Of a DNA stretch of 19,260 nt, positions 1 to 6,537 are shown one piece after another. The notes beneath the pieces are model-generated. The model saw only the letters and a list, made by a program, of their open reading frames with translations, did no database searches and was not told the origin of the DNA. Source of the stretch: Bacillota bacterium (GTDB lineage Bacteria; Bacillota; Clostridia; Christensenellales; UMGS416); NCBI GenBank assembly GCA_023428265.1, contig JAEYYW010000001.1:1-19260 (forward strand), written 5' to 3'. The position numbers were made by a program, and so were the translations under genes. Within the stretch, counting starts at the first letter, position 1; each line of letters starts with the position of its first letter.

Positions 1-189
1 GACCCTCAGCACGATCTCGTTGGACTCAATCGGTGTTTCCGCAATGGCGTTGGTGTCGCCCAGCACATGCAGCACCGTATAGTCCAGGCCGACAGACCTT
101 TCCACAGTCACGCCGCCCATGCCGCGCACAAGGTTTTCCAGATCCACGATTTTGTTTTCCGGGGAATGGGGCTTGAGGATGATGATCAT
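1..189 (-). CDS. aroF: 3-deoxy-7-phosphoheptulonate (DAHP) synthase, N-terminal part (gene runs off the left edge)
   Basis: The first 63 codons of a minus-strand gene whose remainder lies outside the window. It begins MIIILKPHSPENKI and continues with a small alternating strand/helix domain. This matches the N-terminal ferredoxin-like regulatory domain of type I-beta DAHP synthases, such as the Thermotoga enzyme, which begins in a very similar way (MIVVLKPGS). The family condenses phosphoenolpyruvate with erythrose-4-phosphate, the first step of the shikimate pathway, in the cytoplasm. The start is the ATG at 189, with GGAGG at 198-202 as ribosome binding site. The catalytic barrel is not visible, so the call rests on the N-terminal domain alone. 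The long structured leader with an intrinsic terminator upstream fits an amino-acid biosynthesis gene controlled by attenuation. A different protein carrying this domain is the main alternative. Confidence 0.8.
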   Translation of the reverse strand, partial: MIIILKPHSPENKIVDLENLVRGMGGVTVERSVGLDYTVLHVLGDTNAIAETPIESNEIVLRV

Positions 190-466
190 AATGGATTCCT
201 CCAATTCAATTTCCGGGCATCTCCCTCCCGATTCTTTGTGGGAAGGATGTGGGGTTAACGGGTATGGAAGGATAAAGAAACGGGGGACTCTGTCGAGTCC
301 CCCATGCATCATTGTATCCTATTGCCGCCCGGTCAGACTCGCCGGCCTCTCTATACGCATGTCAATCTTCCGGCGCTAAAGTAGCCCCGGAAGTTAAAGT
401 ATGCGTATGCGCTGTGACCAAGGCGATTGTGTTCCACGAGGGAACCTCCGTGCGGATGTTTGTGTC
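190..466 (-). promoter_or_regulatory. Structured 5' leader of aroF with possible attenuator/antiterminator
   Basis: About 270 nt lie between the aroF promoter and its start codon with no gene in them. In minus-strand order there is a long stem (408-401 pairing with 360-353, 8 bp) that encloses a 7-bp stem (393-387 with 373-367) capped by a GCTA/TAGC stem. Next comes CGAGTC (341-336), and then a perfect 9-bp terminator hairpin (303-282). CGAGTC can pair with GACTCG in the 5' side and loop of the terminator (299-294), which would disrupt it. That is the logic of a transcription attenuator. The T-box consensus (UGGNACCGCG) is absent and no aromatic-rich leader peptide was found, so the ligand, if any, is unknown. 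Confidence 0.5.
282..303 (-). terminator. Intrinsic terminator inside the aroF leader
   Basis: A perfect 9-bp inverted repeat GGGGGACTC/GAGTCCCCC with a 4-nt loop. On the minus strand it is followed by a U-rich run (GTTTCTTTA). It lies between the aroF promoter and the aroF start codon, so it would reduce read-through into aroF unless an alternative fold forms. Confidence 0.75.
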
Positions 467-496
467 ATTATATGCCTTGTGCAATCCACTTGTCAA
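467..496 (-). promoter_or_regulatory. SigmaA-type promoter of aroF leader
   Basis: On the minus strand TTGACA (496-491) and TATAAT (472-467), both perfect consensus boxes, are separated by 18 bp. Transcription would begin near 460 and run through the structured leader into aroF. Confidence 0.8.
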
Positions 497-564
497 CGCA
501 TAATTGATGGGCATATTCCGCTTTATTGTTGCACACGCACCAAGAGCGCCAAAGGGTTGCCCTA

Positions 565-599
565 GAAAATGCAAAGAAGGAGCGCTTCTGCGCTCCTTC
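565..599 (-). terminator. Intrinsic terminator after the four-helix membrane protein gene
   Basis: A perfect 10-bp stem GAAGGAGCGC/GCGCTCCTTC (576-585 with 590-599) with a 4-nt loop, followed on the minus strand by TTTGCATTTT. It sits just past the stop codon of the gene at 617-1045 and isolates it from aroF. Confidence 0.85.
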
Positions 600-616
600 C
601 TTCTGAATAATCTCAG

Positions 617-1045
617 TTACGCCTGATAGGAAACAGTTGAGGCCGCCTTCTTGTTCTGGAAGCCGCCCACGATGTACAGAATCGGGAGCACGAGGCCGAT
701 CAGGCCAAGGAAGTTGAAGCTGATCACAATAGATATCAGCTGCAAGCCGCCAATGATAAAACCGGTGACAATGAAGAACTGTGCCTTGGTGGCATCACCA
801 CTCTTCTTGACGCCGAGGATGCCAACCACCAACTGAATCAAGCTGGACACGATGGCGATAATCATAGCAAAAATGGCTACCCCACCGGCGACTGCAACTG
901 CACCAGTGGTGTCGTAGCTGGCGCCAAGCGCGGCAAGAGCTGCCACACCGATCAAGCCAACGATGGAAACCACAACAGAGATGGCAGCGAACACAATGAA
1001 CAGGATGCTGGAAACCTTGAGAAGACCCTTAGCTGGTGCGTCCAT
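617..1045 (-). CDS. Hypothetical four-helix membrane protein
   Basis: A 142-residue protein that is almost entirely hydrophobic. Segments at roughly residues 9-33, 48-78, 88-110 and 112-128 read as transmembrane helices, with a short cytoplasmic N-terminus (MDAPAKGLLK) and a polar loop around KKSGDATKAQ. A short basic segment (QNKK) near the C-terminus suggests that end faces the cytoplasm. It is rich in small residues (Ala, Gly, Val, Ile) and shows no catalytic motif. I do not recognise the family. The start at 1045 is supported by a strong AGGAGG at 1053-1058. The gene appears monocistronic: a terminator follows, and a candidate promoter lies upstream near 1080-1110. Confidence 0.8.
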   Translation of the reverse strand: MDAPAKGLLKVSSILFIVFAAISVVVSIVGLIGVAALAALGASYDTTGAVAVAGGVAIFAMIIAIVSSLIQLVVGILGVKKSGDATKAQFFIVTGFIIGGLQLISIVISFNFLGLIGLVLPILYIVGGFQNKKAASTVSYQA

Positions 1046-1079
1046 TATGATACCTCCTATGAATGATAGATTTTCACTA

Positions 1080-1109
1080 TTTTAGCATAATGCACCATAT
1101 AAGCGCAAC
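1080..1109 (-). promoter_or_regulatory. Candidate promoter of the four-helix membrane protein gene
   Basis: On the minus strand a weak TTGCGC is followed by an 18-bp spacer and TAAAAT, about 35 nt upstream of the ATG. The -10 box is good and the -35 box is poor. Confidence 0.4.
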
Positions 1110-1145
1110 AGCCCAAATCCATTGACACAAGTTGACCAAACAGGC

Positions 1146-1454
1146 CTAACCGTAAGTTTTCCGGCTTAAGCGATCTCCATACTCCCGGTCCATCCGGCTC
1201 ACTGTGACCAGGATCTGCGCCACAATGGCATAGAACTCCTTGGGGATCTCCTCCCCCACATCCATCTGGTTCAGCGCGTGGGCCAGCAGTGCATCCGACA
1301 CAATGGGGATGTTGTTTGCCTGGGCAATCTCCAGCATCTTTTCGGCAACCAGGCCCCGCCCGAGCGCCGTGATCACCGGCGCACCGCCAGAGTCGCCGCT
1401 GTAGGTGAGCGCCGCCGCTTCCATCACAGATTTTCGGCCCTGTTTCTTCTCCAT
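1146..1454 (-). CDS. FlhB C-terminal-like protein (YlqH-type, EscU/YscU/HrcU family)
   Basis: A 102-residue protein equivalent to the cytoplasmic C-terminal domain of FlhB, the flagellar export-apparatus switch protein, without the transmembrane part. The family signatures are visible: AAALTYSG near residues 13-20, then APVITALGRGLVAEKMLEIA, IPIVSDALLAHAL and EEIPKEFYAIVAQIL. The NPTH self-cleavage motif of full FlhB is missing. This matches Bacillus YlqH, which likewise follows a FliK-like gene (ylqG). The stop of the upstream gene and this ATG are one nucleotide apart, and the GAGG ribosome site lies inside the upstream gene, so translation is probably coupled. The family is known to be related to flagellar or type III export, but the function of the short form is not established. 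The gene symbol is left blank because only the family is clear. Confidence 0.85.
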   Translation of the reverse strand: MEKKQGRKSVMEAAALTYSGDSGGAPVITALGRGLVAEKMLEIAQANNIPIVSDALLAHALNQMDVGEEIPKEFYAIVAQILVTVSRMDREYGDRLSRKTYG

Positions 1455-1455
1455 C

Positions 1456-3273
1456 TCACAACCTCATGTCCAGCGCGCCGGCGGAAGGCTCCTGCTCCAC
1501 ACGCTCCGCCACGGTGAGCGGCGACACCGGCTTGCTGATCACCTGCGTGCGAAGGTCAGACACCCGGTATCCAATCTCCCCCATCGCCCGGCCAAAGTCT
1601 GTCATGTGGTTCTCCACATAACGCGCCAGCTCCGGCTTTTCCACGCCGAACCGGAGGCGCAGGCTTTTCTGGTTCACGTTGATCAATGTCTCAATGTGGC
1701 CCATGCTGTCGGTATCCAGCGCGATCAGGATGTTGGCCTGATCCGCACGCACCTTCCGCCCGCTCTTGCTCCCTTTGTTCATCACATAGAGCTCCACGGT
1801 TTTCTGCCTGTCCTCAATCATGACAGGGATTTGCTGATAAGCATATTGGCTGATGTCATGGATCAGCTGCACCTGTCCGGCCACACGGCCCAACTGGCGC
1901 ACCGCATCCTGCCCGGCAGAGCCCGCGGCGGATGCGTCGGCCAGCAGCTGCGCCACCTTTCCCTTCTGGCTCGATGCGGCTTGGGCCAGCTCCTGCGCGG
2001 CGTCACCGTCGAGTCTGGCGAAGAGCCCCGTGATTTCCCTGAGCACGCCGCCCAGCGCCGTGTCCGCCGCAGGTTGGGGCTGGGCAGCCTCACGGGGGAT
2101 GTATTTGGAAAGCTCCGCAACAAGGCCTTGCAAGAATTGGCGTGTTTCGGCGGCCTCAGCCTGCGGAAGCGCACCAACAAGATATTCCACACGCTGCTGC
2201 AACTCGGCGCTGCCCAGCAGCGGCCCCTCCAGCGCCGCCGCAACCGCCTGCCTGGCCAGGCCTGATCTATCCAGCGCTGTCAGCGCGCCGGCATATCGGT
2301 CATTGGCCTGGTCGCCAAACGCCACCTGGACCAGGCTTTGCAGCTGCGCCACCGCCTCGGCATCCGCACCCGGCAGCCCGGGCGGCGGAGGGGCCAAAAC
2401 CCCCGGTTGCGCACCGGGCGTCCGGGCCGGTGAAACACCTTGTGACTGCCCGGCGGCTTGCGCAGGCAACCCGGCCTGCCAGCCTGCTTCATCGGCCGGC
2501 GGGGTGCTGCCCTGGGCCTGGTTCCGGCCACCTGTCAGAGCGTCATTAATCTGCTGCGAATTTTCAAGACCGGCCCTGGCCGGCTGCTGTGTTTGCGCCT
2601 GCGCGGCCCCGTCATCCTGAAGGTGGGGCAAACCCACCGGCAGGAGCTGGCGGCTCCCGGCTGCCTCCGGCTCCCCATCCTTCGCCAGAAGCGTTGCCAG
2701 ACGGGTGAGCTCATCGCCGGTCATCGCGCGCTCATCCACCAAGCGGTTGAGAGCGTCCACACTGGAAGCGTTGGCGGGGATGCGGTTCGCAGCCAGAAAC
2801 ACTGCCTTCTCCGCCGACAATCCCGGATAGCGTGCCAATGTGTCCAGCGCGGTCCGAACCGTTTCTTCCTGCATCGGCAGCTTCATCCGCTCCATCGCCT
2901 GCAACAGCGCTTTTCCCTGTTGGGATTGCTCAAGCCCCATCCGCCGCAGCAGAGCCGCTCCGTCCTGCGCGGAGCCCGCGCCGCGGCTGCCGGAAAGATC
3001 CTGCTCCAGCAGCTGCATCACAAGCTGCCCGTCCATTTGGCCGGTCACCCGGAGCGTCACGGTGGCTCCCGGGTTCAGAAGCACGTCACCTGAAGGCATG
3101 GCGTTGAGCAGTGTGCCGTTGTCCAGCCGTATTTGCAGCCCTTCGCCCTGCGCCAGCATCACACGGCCACGCAGCAGCTCGCCCGAACGATATGCCGCGG
3201 CCGGCATAACCTGCGACTGCAGGTTGCGGTCGATCTGCTGCATCATTGTGCTGACAACAAGGTCTACTTTCAT
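1456..3273 (-). CDS. FliK-like protein (flagellar hook-length control family, YlqG-type)
   Basis: A 605-residue protein. Residues 1-95 form a beta-rich N-terminal part (SGELLRGRVMLAQGEG, LNPGATVTLRVTG). The middle, about 220-310, is low-complexity and rich in Ala, Gln, Gly and Pro, with a Pro run (APPPPGLPGAD). The C-terminus, about 460-570, resembles the FliK/Flg_hook C-terminal domain: QIPVMIEDRQKTVELYVMNK, then a predicted strand pair (ANILIALDTDSMGHIETLIN) and SLRLRFGVEKPELARYV. FliK proteins act with FlhB in substrate switching during export, and here the neighbour is FlhB-like. The start at 3273 has GGGAG upstream. No flagellar structural gene is visible nearby, so a role outside the flagellum is possible. 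The GC-rich middle produces several long false antisense frames. Confidence 0.8.
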   Translation of the reverse strand: MKVDLVVSTMMQQIDRNLQSQVMPAAAYRSGELLRGRVMLAQGEGLQIRLDNGTLLNAMPSGDVLLNPGATVTLRVTGQMDGQLVMQLLEQDLSGSRGAGSAQDGAALLRRMGLEQSQQGKALLQAMERMKLPMQEETVRTALDTLARYPGLSAEKAVFLAANRIPANASSVDALNRLVDERAMTGDELTRLATLLAKDGEPEAAGSRQLLPVGLPHLQDDGAAQAQTQQPARAGLENSQQINDALTGGRNQAQGSTPPADEAGWQAGLPAQAAGQSQGVSPARTPGAQPGVLAPPPPGLPGADAEAVAQLQSLVQVAFGDQANDRYAGALTALDRSGLARQAVAAALEGPLLGSAELQQRVEYLVGALPQAEAAETRQFLQGLVAELSKYIPREAAQPQPAADTALGGVLREITGLFARLDGDAAQELAQAASSQKGKVAQLLADASAAGSAGQDAVRQLGRVAGQVQLIHDISQYAYQQIPVMIEDRQKTVELYVMNKGSKSGRKVRADQANILIALDTDSMGHIETLINVNQKSLRLRFGVEKPELARYVENHMTDFGRAMGEIGYRVSDLRTQVISKPVSPLTVAERVEQEPSAGALDMRL

Positions 3274-3398
3274 CGGTTGCTCCCAATAAGAACCCTTTAT
3301 TCCCTATATCGTCACAAGTATGCCCCGGCATTACCGGTGACAGCTGAAAAGGTGATTGTGAGCCGCGCTTTTTGGATAATGGATATCGCGGAAGCGCA

Positions 3399-3426
3399 TT
3401 GCAATGGCGCAAAGCGGTGTTATAAT
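3399..3426 (+). promoter_or_regulatory. SigmaA-type promoter for the small membrane protein gene
   Basis: TTGCAA (3399-3404) and a perfect TATAAT (3421-3426) are separated by 16 bp. The predicted start of transcription is about 45 nt before the ATG at 3478. Confidence 0.65.
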
Positions 3427-3477
3427 ACAAAATGCGGTAAATACCATATTCCGTTTGCCGCCGGGGAGGGCCTTATC

Positions 3478-3651
3478 ATGTTGCCTCTTCAATCAGTTTC
3501 TTGTCGTTTCCTGTCACGCCCGGTTCCACCATCGGGCAATGGCCCTGTTTGGTCAGCCGACTGGATGGCGATCGCCGTAATCGCTGTGATAGCGCTGGCC
3601 GCCATTGTCCTGCTGGTTGCGATGAGGGCTCGGGCCAAACGCAAAAAATAA
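3478..3651 (+). CDS. Small single-helix membrane protein (57 aa), hypothetical
   Basis: The frame is longer upstream, but the start supported by a ribosome site (GGGGAGG, 8 nt before) and by the promoter at 3399-3426 is the ATG at 3478, giving 57 residues. Residues about 29-49 (WMAIAVIAVIALAAIVLLVAM) form one hydrophobic helix, followed by a strongly basic tail (RARAKRKK) that should stay in the cytoplasm. The N-terminal 28 residues are polar, with one cysteine at position 9. No family is recognised. It stands alone between divergent ylqG-like and convergent-free DNA, and its function is unknown. A shorter form starting at the methionine at residue 30 would lack a ribosome site. Confidence 0.55.
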   Translation: MLPLQSVSCRFLSRPVPPSGNGPVWSADWMAIAVIAVIALAAIVLLVAMRARAKRKK

Positions 3652-3754
3652 CCAGTTGCCAGCCATATCCACTGAGCAGAATCACGAAGGCCCAATGAGG
3701 CACATGACAGGCGGCGGGAGTGTTTCCTATCTGGTATAGACCGCTCCGCTGCGA

Positions 3755-3790
3755 TATAATGAATGTCGATTTTTCAAAGGAGCAGGTTAT
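3755..3790 (+). promoter_or_regulatory. -10 box and ribosome binding site of the Gfo/Idh/MocA gene
   Basis: A perfect TATAAT at 3755-3760 lies 30 nt before the start codon, with no good -35 box at the expected spacing (around GGTATA). AAAGGAGC at 3776-3783 is the ribosome binding site. The weak -35 suggests dependence on an activator, but no operator was identified. Confidence 0.5.
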
Positions 3791-4843
3791 ATGGACTTGA
3801 AGCTTGGGATTATTGGATTTGGCGGTATGGCCCATTGGCATTTCATGAATGCCCCAAGGGCCGGCGTCAAGGTGGTCGCCGCGATGGACATTGATCCCGC
3901 CCGGGTGGCAATGGCCAGGGAGTTGGGGTTGCGGGCCTATGAGCTGGCCGAAGATCTGCTGAATGACGAAGAAGTCAATTTCGTGCTTGTAGCCACTCCG
4001 AACCAGGTGCACAAAGACCTGGCAATCCTCGCTCTTCGCGCCGGCAAGCATGTGATCGTGGAAAAGCCCGCTACACTTTCTGTGGCCGACTGGGATGAAA
4101 TGGTGGAGGAAAGCCGGAAAGCCGGCAGGATATTGACCGTGCACCAGAACCGCCGCTGGGACAGGGACTACCGCGTGATGCGCAAGGTCGTGGAAAGCGG
4201 CGAGATCGGCAAGGTGTATTCCATTGAGAGCCGCGTGTTTGGCACCGGCGGCGCGATGTTTGGCTGGAGGGCCTTCAAGGAGTTCGGAGGCGGCATGGTG
4301 CTGGATTGGGGTGTCCATCTGGTAGACCAGTTGGTCACGATGTATCCGGACAAGAAGGTCGTCAGTGTATATGCCAAGCTTTACTCGTTGCTGGGCCAGG
4401 AAGTGGATGATTATGACAAACTCGTGCTCACGCTGGACGACGGCTTGACGCTGACTGTGGAAATCGGCACCTATGCCTTCCGTTCGCTGCCACGCTGGTA
4501 TGTAATTGGAGACGGTGGCACATTGAAGATTGAAAGCTTCGATTGCGCCGAGGGCGGCTATACCAAGCCCCGTCACACCGATACTCCCATCGCCCCCATC
4601 GTCGTGATGACGGCCGCCGGCCCCACGCGCATGATGGCGCCACGCCCGCCGGAAACCAAGGAGGACTTCCCGCTGCCCGAAGTGAGTGCAGACTGGACGG
4701 AGCTTTATCAGAACCTGGTGGATGTGATCAATGGCCGCGCAGAGCTCATTGTCACGCCGGCATCGGTGCGCCGTGTGCTGCAGGTGCTGGAGGCACTGTT
4801 CCAATCAGCCGAGGAAGGCCGCTCCATCGAGGTCTGCCTTTGA
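3791..4843 (+). CDS. Gfo/Idh/MocA-family NAD(P)-dependent oxidoreductase
   Basis: A 350-residue cytoplasmic enzyme of the glucose-fructose oxidoreductase/inositol dehydrogenase/MocA family. The Rossmann fold starts at residue 5 with GIIGFGGMAH, the dinucleotide-binding glycine motif. ATPNQVH at about 68-74 and the hallmark EKP at 91-93 follow. The C-terminal domain holds the active-site motif DWGVHLVDQ (Asp172, His176, Asp179). Length and architecture are typical of family members acting on sugars, inositols or amino sugars; the exact substrate cannot be told from the sequence. It appears monocistronic, with its own -10 box and ribosome site and a strong terminator 18 nt after the stop. The gene converges on agrD, and both share the hairpin at 4862-4891. 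No neighbouring gene suggests a sugar pathway. Confidence 0.9.
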   Translation: MDLKLGIIGFGGMAHWHFMNAPRAGVKVVAAMDIDPARVAMARELGLRAYELAEDLLNDEEVNFVLVATPNQVHKDLAILALRAGKHVIVEKPATLSVADWDEMVEESRKAGRILTVHQNRRWDRDYRVMRKVVESGEIGKVYSIESRVFGTGGAMFGWRAFKEFGGGMVLDWGVHLVDQLVTMYPDKKVVSVYAKLYSLLGQEVDDYDKLVLTLDDGLTLTVEIGTYAFRSLPRWYVIGDGGTLKIESFDCAEGGYTKPRHTDTPIAPIVVMTAAGPTRMMAPRPPETKEDFPLPEVSADWTELYQNLVDVINGRAELIVTPASVRRVLQVLEALFQSAEEGRSIEVCL

Positions 4844-4861
4844 ATCAAAACGGTTGCATGA

Positions 4862-4901
4862 GAAAGCCGCAAGATCGCTCTTGCGGCTTTCCCATTTTGT
4901 C
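4862..4901. terminator. Bidirectional terminator between the oxidoreductase gene and agrD
   Basis: A 13-bp stem (4862-4874 with 4879-4891; core AAAGCCGCAAGA/TCTTGCGGCTTT) with a TCGC loop. On the plus strand it is followed by CCATTTTGT. On the minus strand it lies 13 nt past the agrD stop codon. It can serve both convergent genes. Confidence 0.85.
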
Positions 4902-4903
4902 GA

Positions 4904-5026
4904 TTACTTCGTCAGCTGAGAGGGGACCTTCGGTTGGTGGAAAAGGAACAGGCAAAGAGGCTTGGCGGAGACAGACGCCACCTTCGCGACCAACGCAGCG
5001 GCCAGATTCAACATCTTACCCTTCAT
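4904..5026 (-). CDS. agrD: AgrD-like cyclic autoinducer peptide precursor (40 aa)
   Basis: A 40-codon gene with an excellent ribosome site, AAGGAGG at 5034-5040, 7 nt before the ATG at 5026. The peptide has the three AgrD parts. An N-terminal amphipathic leader (MKGKMLNLAAALVAKVASVS) comes first. The core runs from residue 21, with Cys25 as the only cysteine in CLFLF (25-29). The acidic/proline recognition tail follows as HQPKVPSQLTK (30-40). Known clostridial precursors have the same pattern, a cysteine, three or four hydrophobic residues and then a (Y/H)QP..P..L tail. By analogy AgrB would cleave after Phe29 and close a thiolactone between Cys25 and Phe29. The exact N-terminal trimming is unknown. 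The gene follows agrC, not agrB, on the same strand. A terminator separates it from agrC and a second one lies downstream. Confidence 0.9.
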   Translation of the reverse strand: MKGKMLNLAAALVAKVASVSAKPLCLFLFHQPKVPSQLTK

Positions 5027-5089
5027 GGTTTTCCCTCCTTTCGAAATATCTGTAATTGCCCGAAGGCATTACGAACTTGCGTGTCTTCC

Positions 5090-5120
5090 ATGATACAGCG
5101 TGTATTCTTGAGTCATACAA
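5090..5120 (-). promoter_or_regulatory. Candidate promoter of agrD
   Basis: On the minus strand TTGTAT (5120-5115) and TATCAT (5095-5090) are separated by 19 bp, longer than optimal. Such long spacers are known from AgrA-dependent promoters in staphylococci, which need the regulator to fire. A direct repeat of ACACGC (5103-5098 and 5084-5079) is nearby, but its 19-bp spacing is not typical of LytTR sites. The promoter would give a leader of about 55 nt before agrD. Confidence 0.4.
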
Positions 5121-5123
5121 TAG

Positions 5124-5171
5124 CAAAAAAACAGCCTCTGGCTCGACAATTGGCGCAAGAGACTGTTTTTT
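5124..5171 (-). terminator. Intrinsic terminator between agrC and agrD
   Basis: The 9-bp arms ACAGTCTCT/AGAGGCTGT (5166-5158 with 5139-5131 on the minus strand, one G-T pair) enclose an 18-nt loop, and a run of T follows at 5130-5125. It starts 18-23 nt past the agrC stop. A T run also flanks it on the other side, so it may work in both directions. Confidence 0.75.
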
Positions 5172-5188
5172 GAACGTATCATGATCCT

Positions 5189-6532
5189 TTATACGGCATT
5201 TTCGAACTGATCCTCATGGACGACGCAGTACATCGCCAACGTCAGGACAAACACAAAATTCTCCGCGTCGATCAAGATGTGCCCGTCATACTTGTTGACC
5301 ACGCCTTTGATGTTGCCCATTCCGATTCCATGACGGGCGGAGTCTTCTTTTGTCGTTTTCAGTATGTCACCGGATTTTTTCAGGACACCGTCATAAGGAT
5401 TTTTCATCACCAGGATAAAATGATCATTGCGGATATGAGCGTCGATATTGATATATCTCTCAACACCGTCCGGCAGCTTTTTGCATGCCTCCATAGCGTT
5501 GTCAAGGGCATTGGAAAAGACAATGTTCAAATCCATGTCGGAAATGGAGATTCTGGAAGGGACGCAAGCATTCACAGTTAGTTCAATCCCAAGCTTTTTC
5601 GCTTCAACGGCCTTGGAGTTGAGCAGGGCATCCAGAATGGGGTTTCCGGTCTGTATTCTCAGCATTGTGCTGGAAACTGTTTCGTTCAGCGTCAGCATGT
5701 ATTGATCCAGCTTTTCGTAATTCTTCGTGCTCACCATCCACTGGATCACCGTGAAATGGTTTTTCATGTCGTGCCAGATGCGGTGGGTCTCCTCCTGCAG
5801 GGCGTTTCTCTCCAAAAGGTGCTTGCCAAGCATCTCCACCTGCTGAGACATCAGCTGGTATTGGCTTTGTGTGCGGCTGTAGTTCATGATCGCCTGAAAC
5901 AGGTAAATCACCAGAATGCTGATGAACAGCAAGCCAATCGCGGAAAAGGCAAGCCATGCCGGATTCAATACCGTCTCCGCGGAATTGATGATGAATTGGA
6001 TCAGCGTGATCATGCTCACTGCGGCAATGACCGGAATAATGAAAATGCAGAAGCTGTAAACAAAGGGTATCTTGCTGTGCTCCTTCTTGGAAAACCGGCC
6101 CACACCGAAAACAAGGACGATCAAGACCGGCTTTGACAACAAAATGCCCAGCAGGCGATATGGCGTTTCACCGGTAAATTCATTCAGATCCACATGAAAG
6201 ATCAATTGAACGATTCCGACAGCCAGCGGCTCCACGATGACAACCATGGCCGTCATCAAAAGCGGAATCAGCAGCTTGGTCAGAAAGCTGCCCTTGAACA
6301 GGAAGACGCAGATCAGAATGCCGGCAATGGCGTAGATGACAAGATTCAACTCACCGGGGGAGCGGACCATATTCAACAAGCTGATCAAGGCATATAGCCC
6401 GACTGCCAAGGCAGCCGGCAGCCACTTTTTTTCCCAGCGCATCTCAAGAAACTGCAAGACGAATATGACCATCGCAACTGCTTCCGCAAGGCTCGCCGCC
6501 TGCTCCAGCATCACCCAGTACCACTGGCCCAT
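5189..6532 (-). CDS. agrC: AgrC-like sensor histidine kinase (GHKL/HPK10 type)
   Basis: A 447-residue membrane kinase. The N-terminal half holds about six transmembrane helices (roughly residues 5-210), the part that binds the peptide in AgrC proteins. A helical linker (SQYQLMSQQVEMLGKHLLER) leads to the dimerisation helix with the phospho-acceptor in IWHDMKNHF (His254). The GHKL ATPase has the N-box NALDNAMEAC (Asn341, Asn345) and the G-box HGIGMGNIKGVV (about 401-412). There is no clear D-box, as is usual in this kinase group. The chosen start is the ATG at 6532, because GAGGTGA lies 8 nt upstream. A GTG at 6541 overlaps the agrA stop but has no usable ribosome site. The gene follows agrA by 5 nt and is surely cotranscribed with it. 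Predicted to detect the AgrD-derived thiolactone outside the cell. Confidence 0.9.
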   Translation of the reverse strand: MGQWYWVMLEQAASLAEAVAMVIFVLQFLEMRWEKKWLPAALAVGLYALISLLNMVRSPGELNLVIYAIAGILICVFLFKGSFLTKLLIPLLMTAMVVIVEPLAVGIVQLIFHVDLNEFTGETPYRLLGILLSKPVLIVLVFGVGRFSKKEHSKIPFVYSFCIFIIPVIAAVSMITLIQFIINSAETVLNPAWLAFSAIGLLFISILVIYLFQAIMNYSRTQSQYQLMSQQVEMLGKHLLERNALQEETHRIWHDMKNHFTVIQWMVSTKNYEKLDQYMLTLNETVSSTMLRIQTGNPILDALLNSKAVEAKKLGIELTVNACVPSRISISDMDLNIVFSNALDNAMEACKKLPDGVERYINIDAHIRNDHFILVMKNPYDGVLKKSGDILKTTKEDSARHGIGMGNIKGVVNKYDGHILIDAENFVFVLTLAMYCVVHEDQFENAV

Positions 6533-6537
6533 TCCTA

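Noticed and set aside
190..466. A T-box riboswitch in front of aroF.
   Set aside because: The position and terminator fit, but the UGGNACCGCG core and typical stem I motifs could not be found on the minus strand.
1405..3093. Several plus-strand frames of 130-290 codons opposite the FliK-like gene.
   Set aside because: They overlap each other and a well-supported gene, and show composition typical of shadows (Arg, Pro, Ser, Ala rich) with no ribosome sites.
3476..4804. A 442-codon minus-strand frame opposite the Gfo/Idh/MocA gene.
   Set aside because: It has no family motifs and is Gln/His-rich in the manner of antisense frames in GC-rich DNA, while the plus-strand gene has all the expected motifs, a ribosome site and a -10 box.
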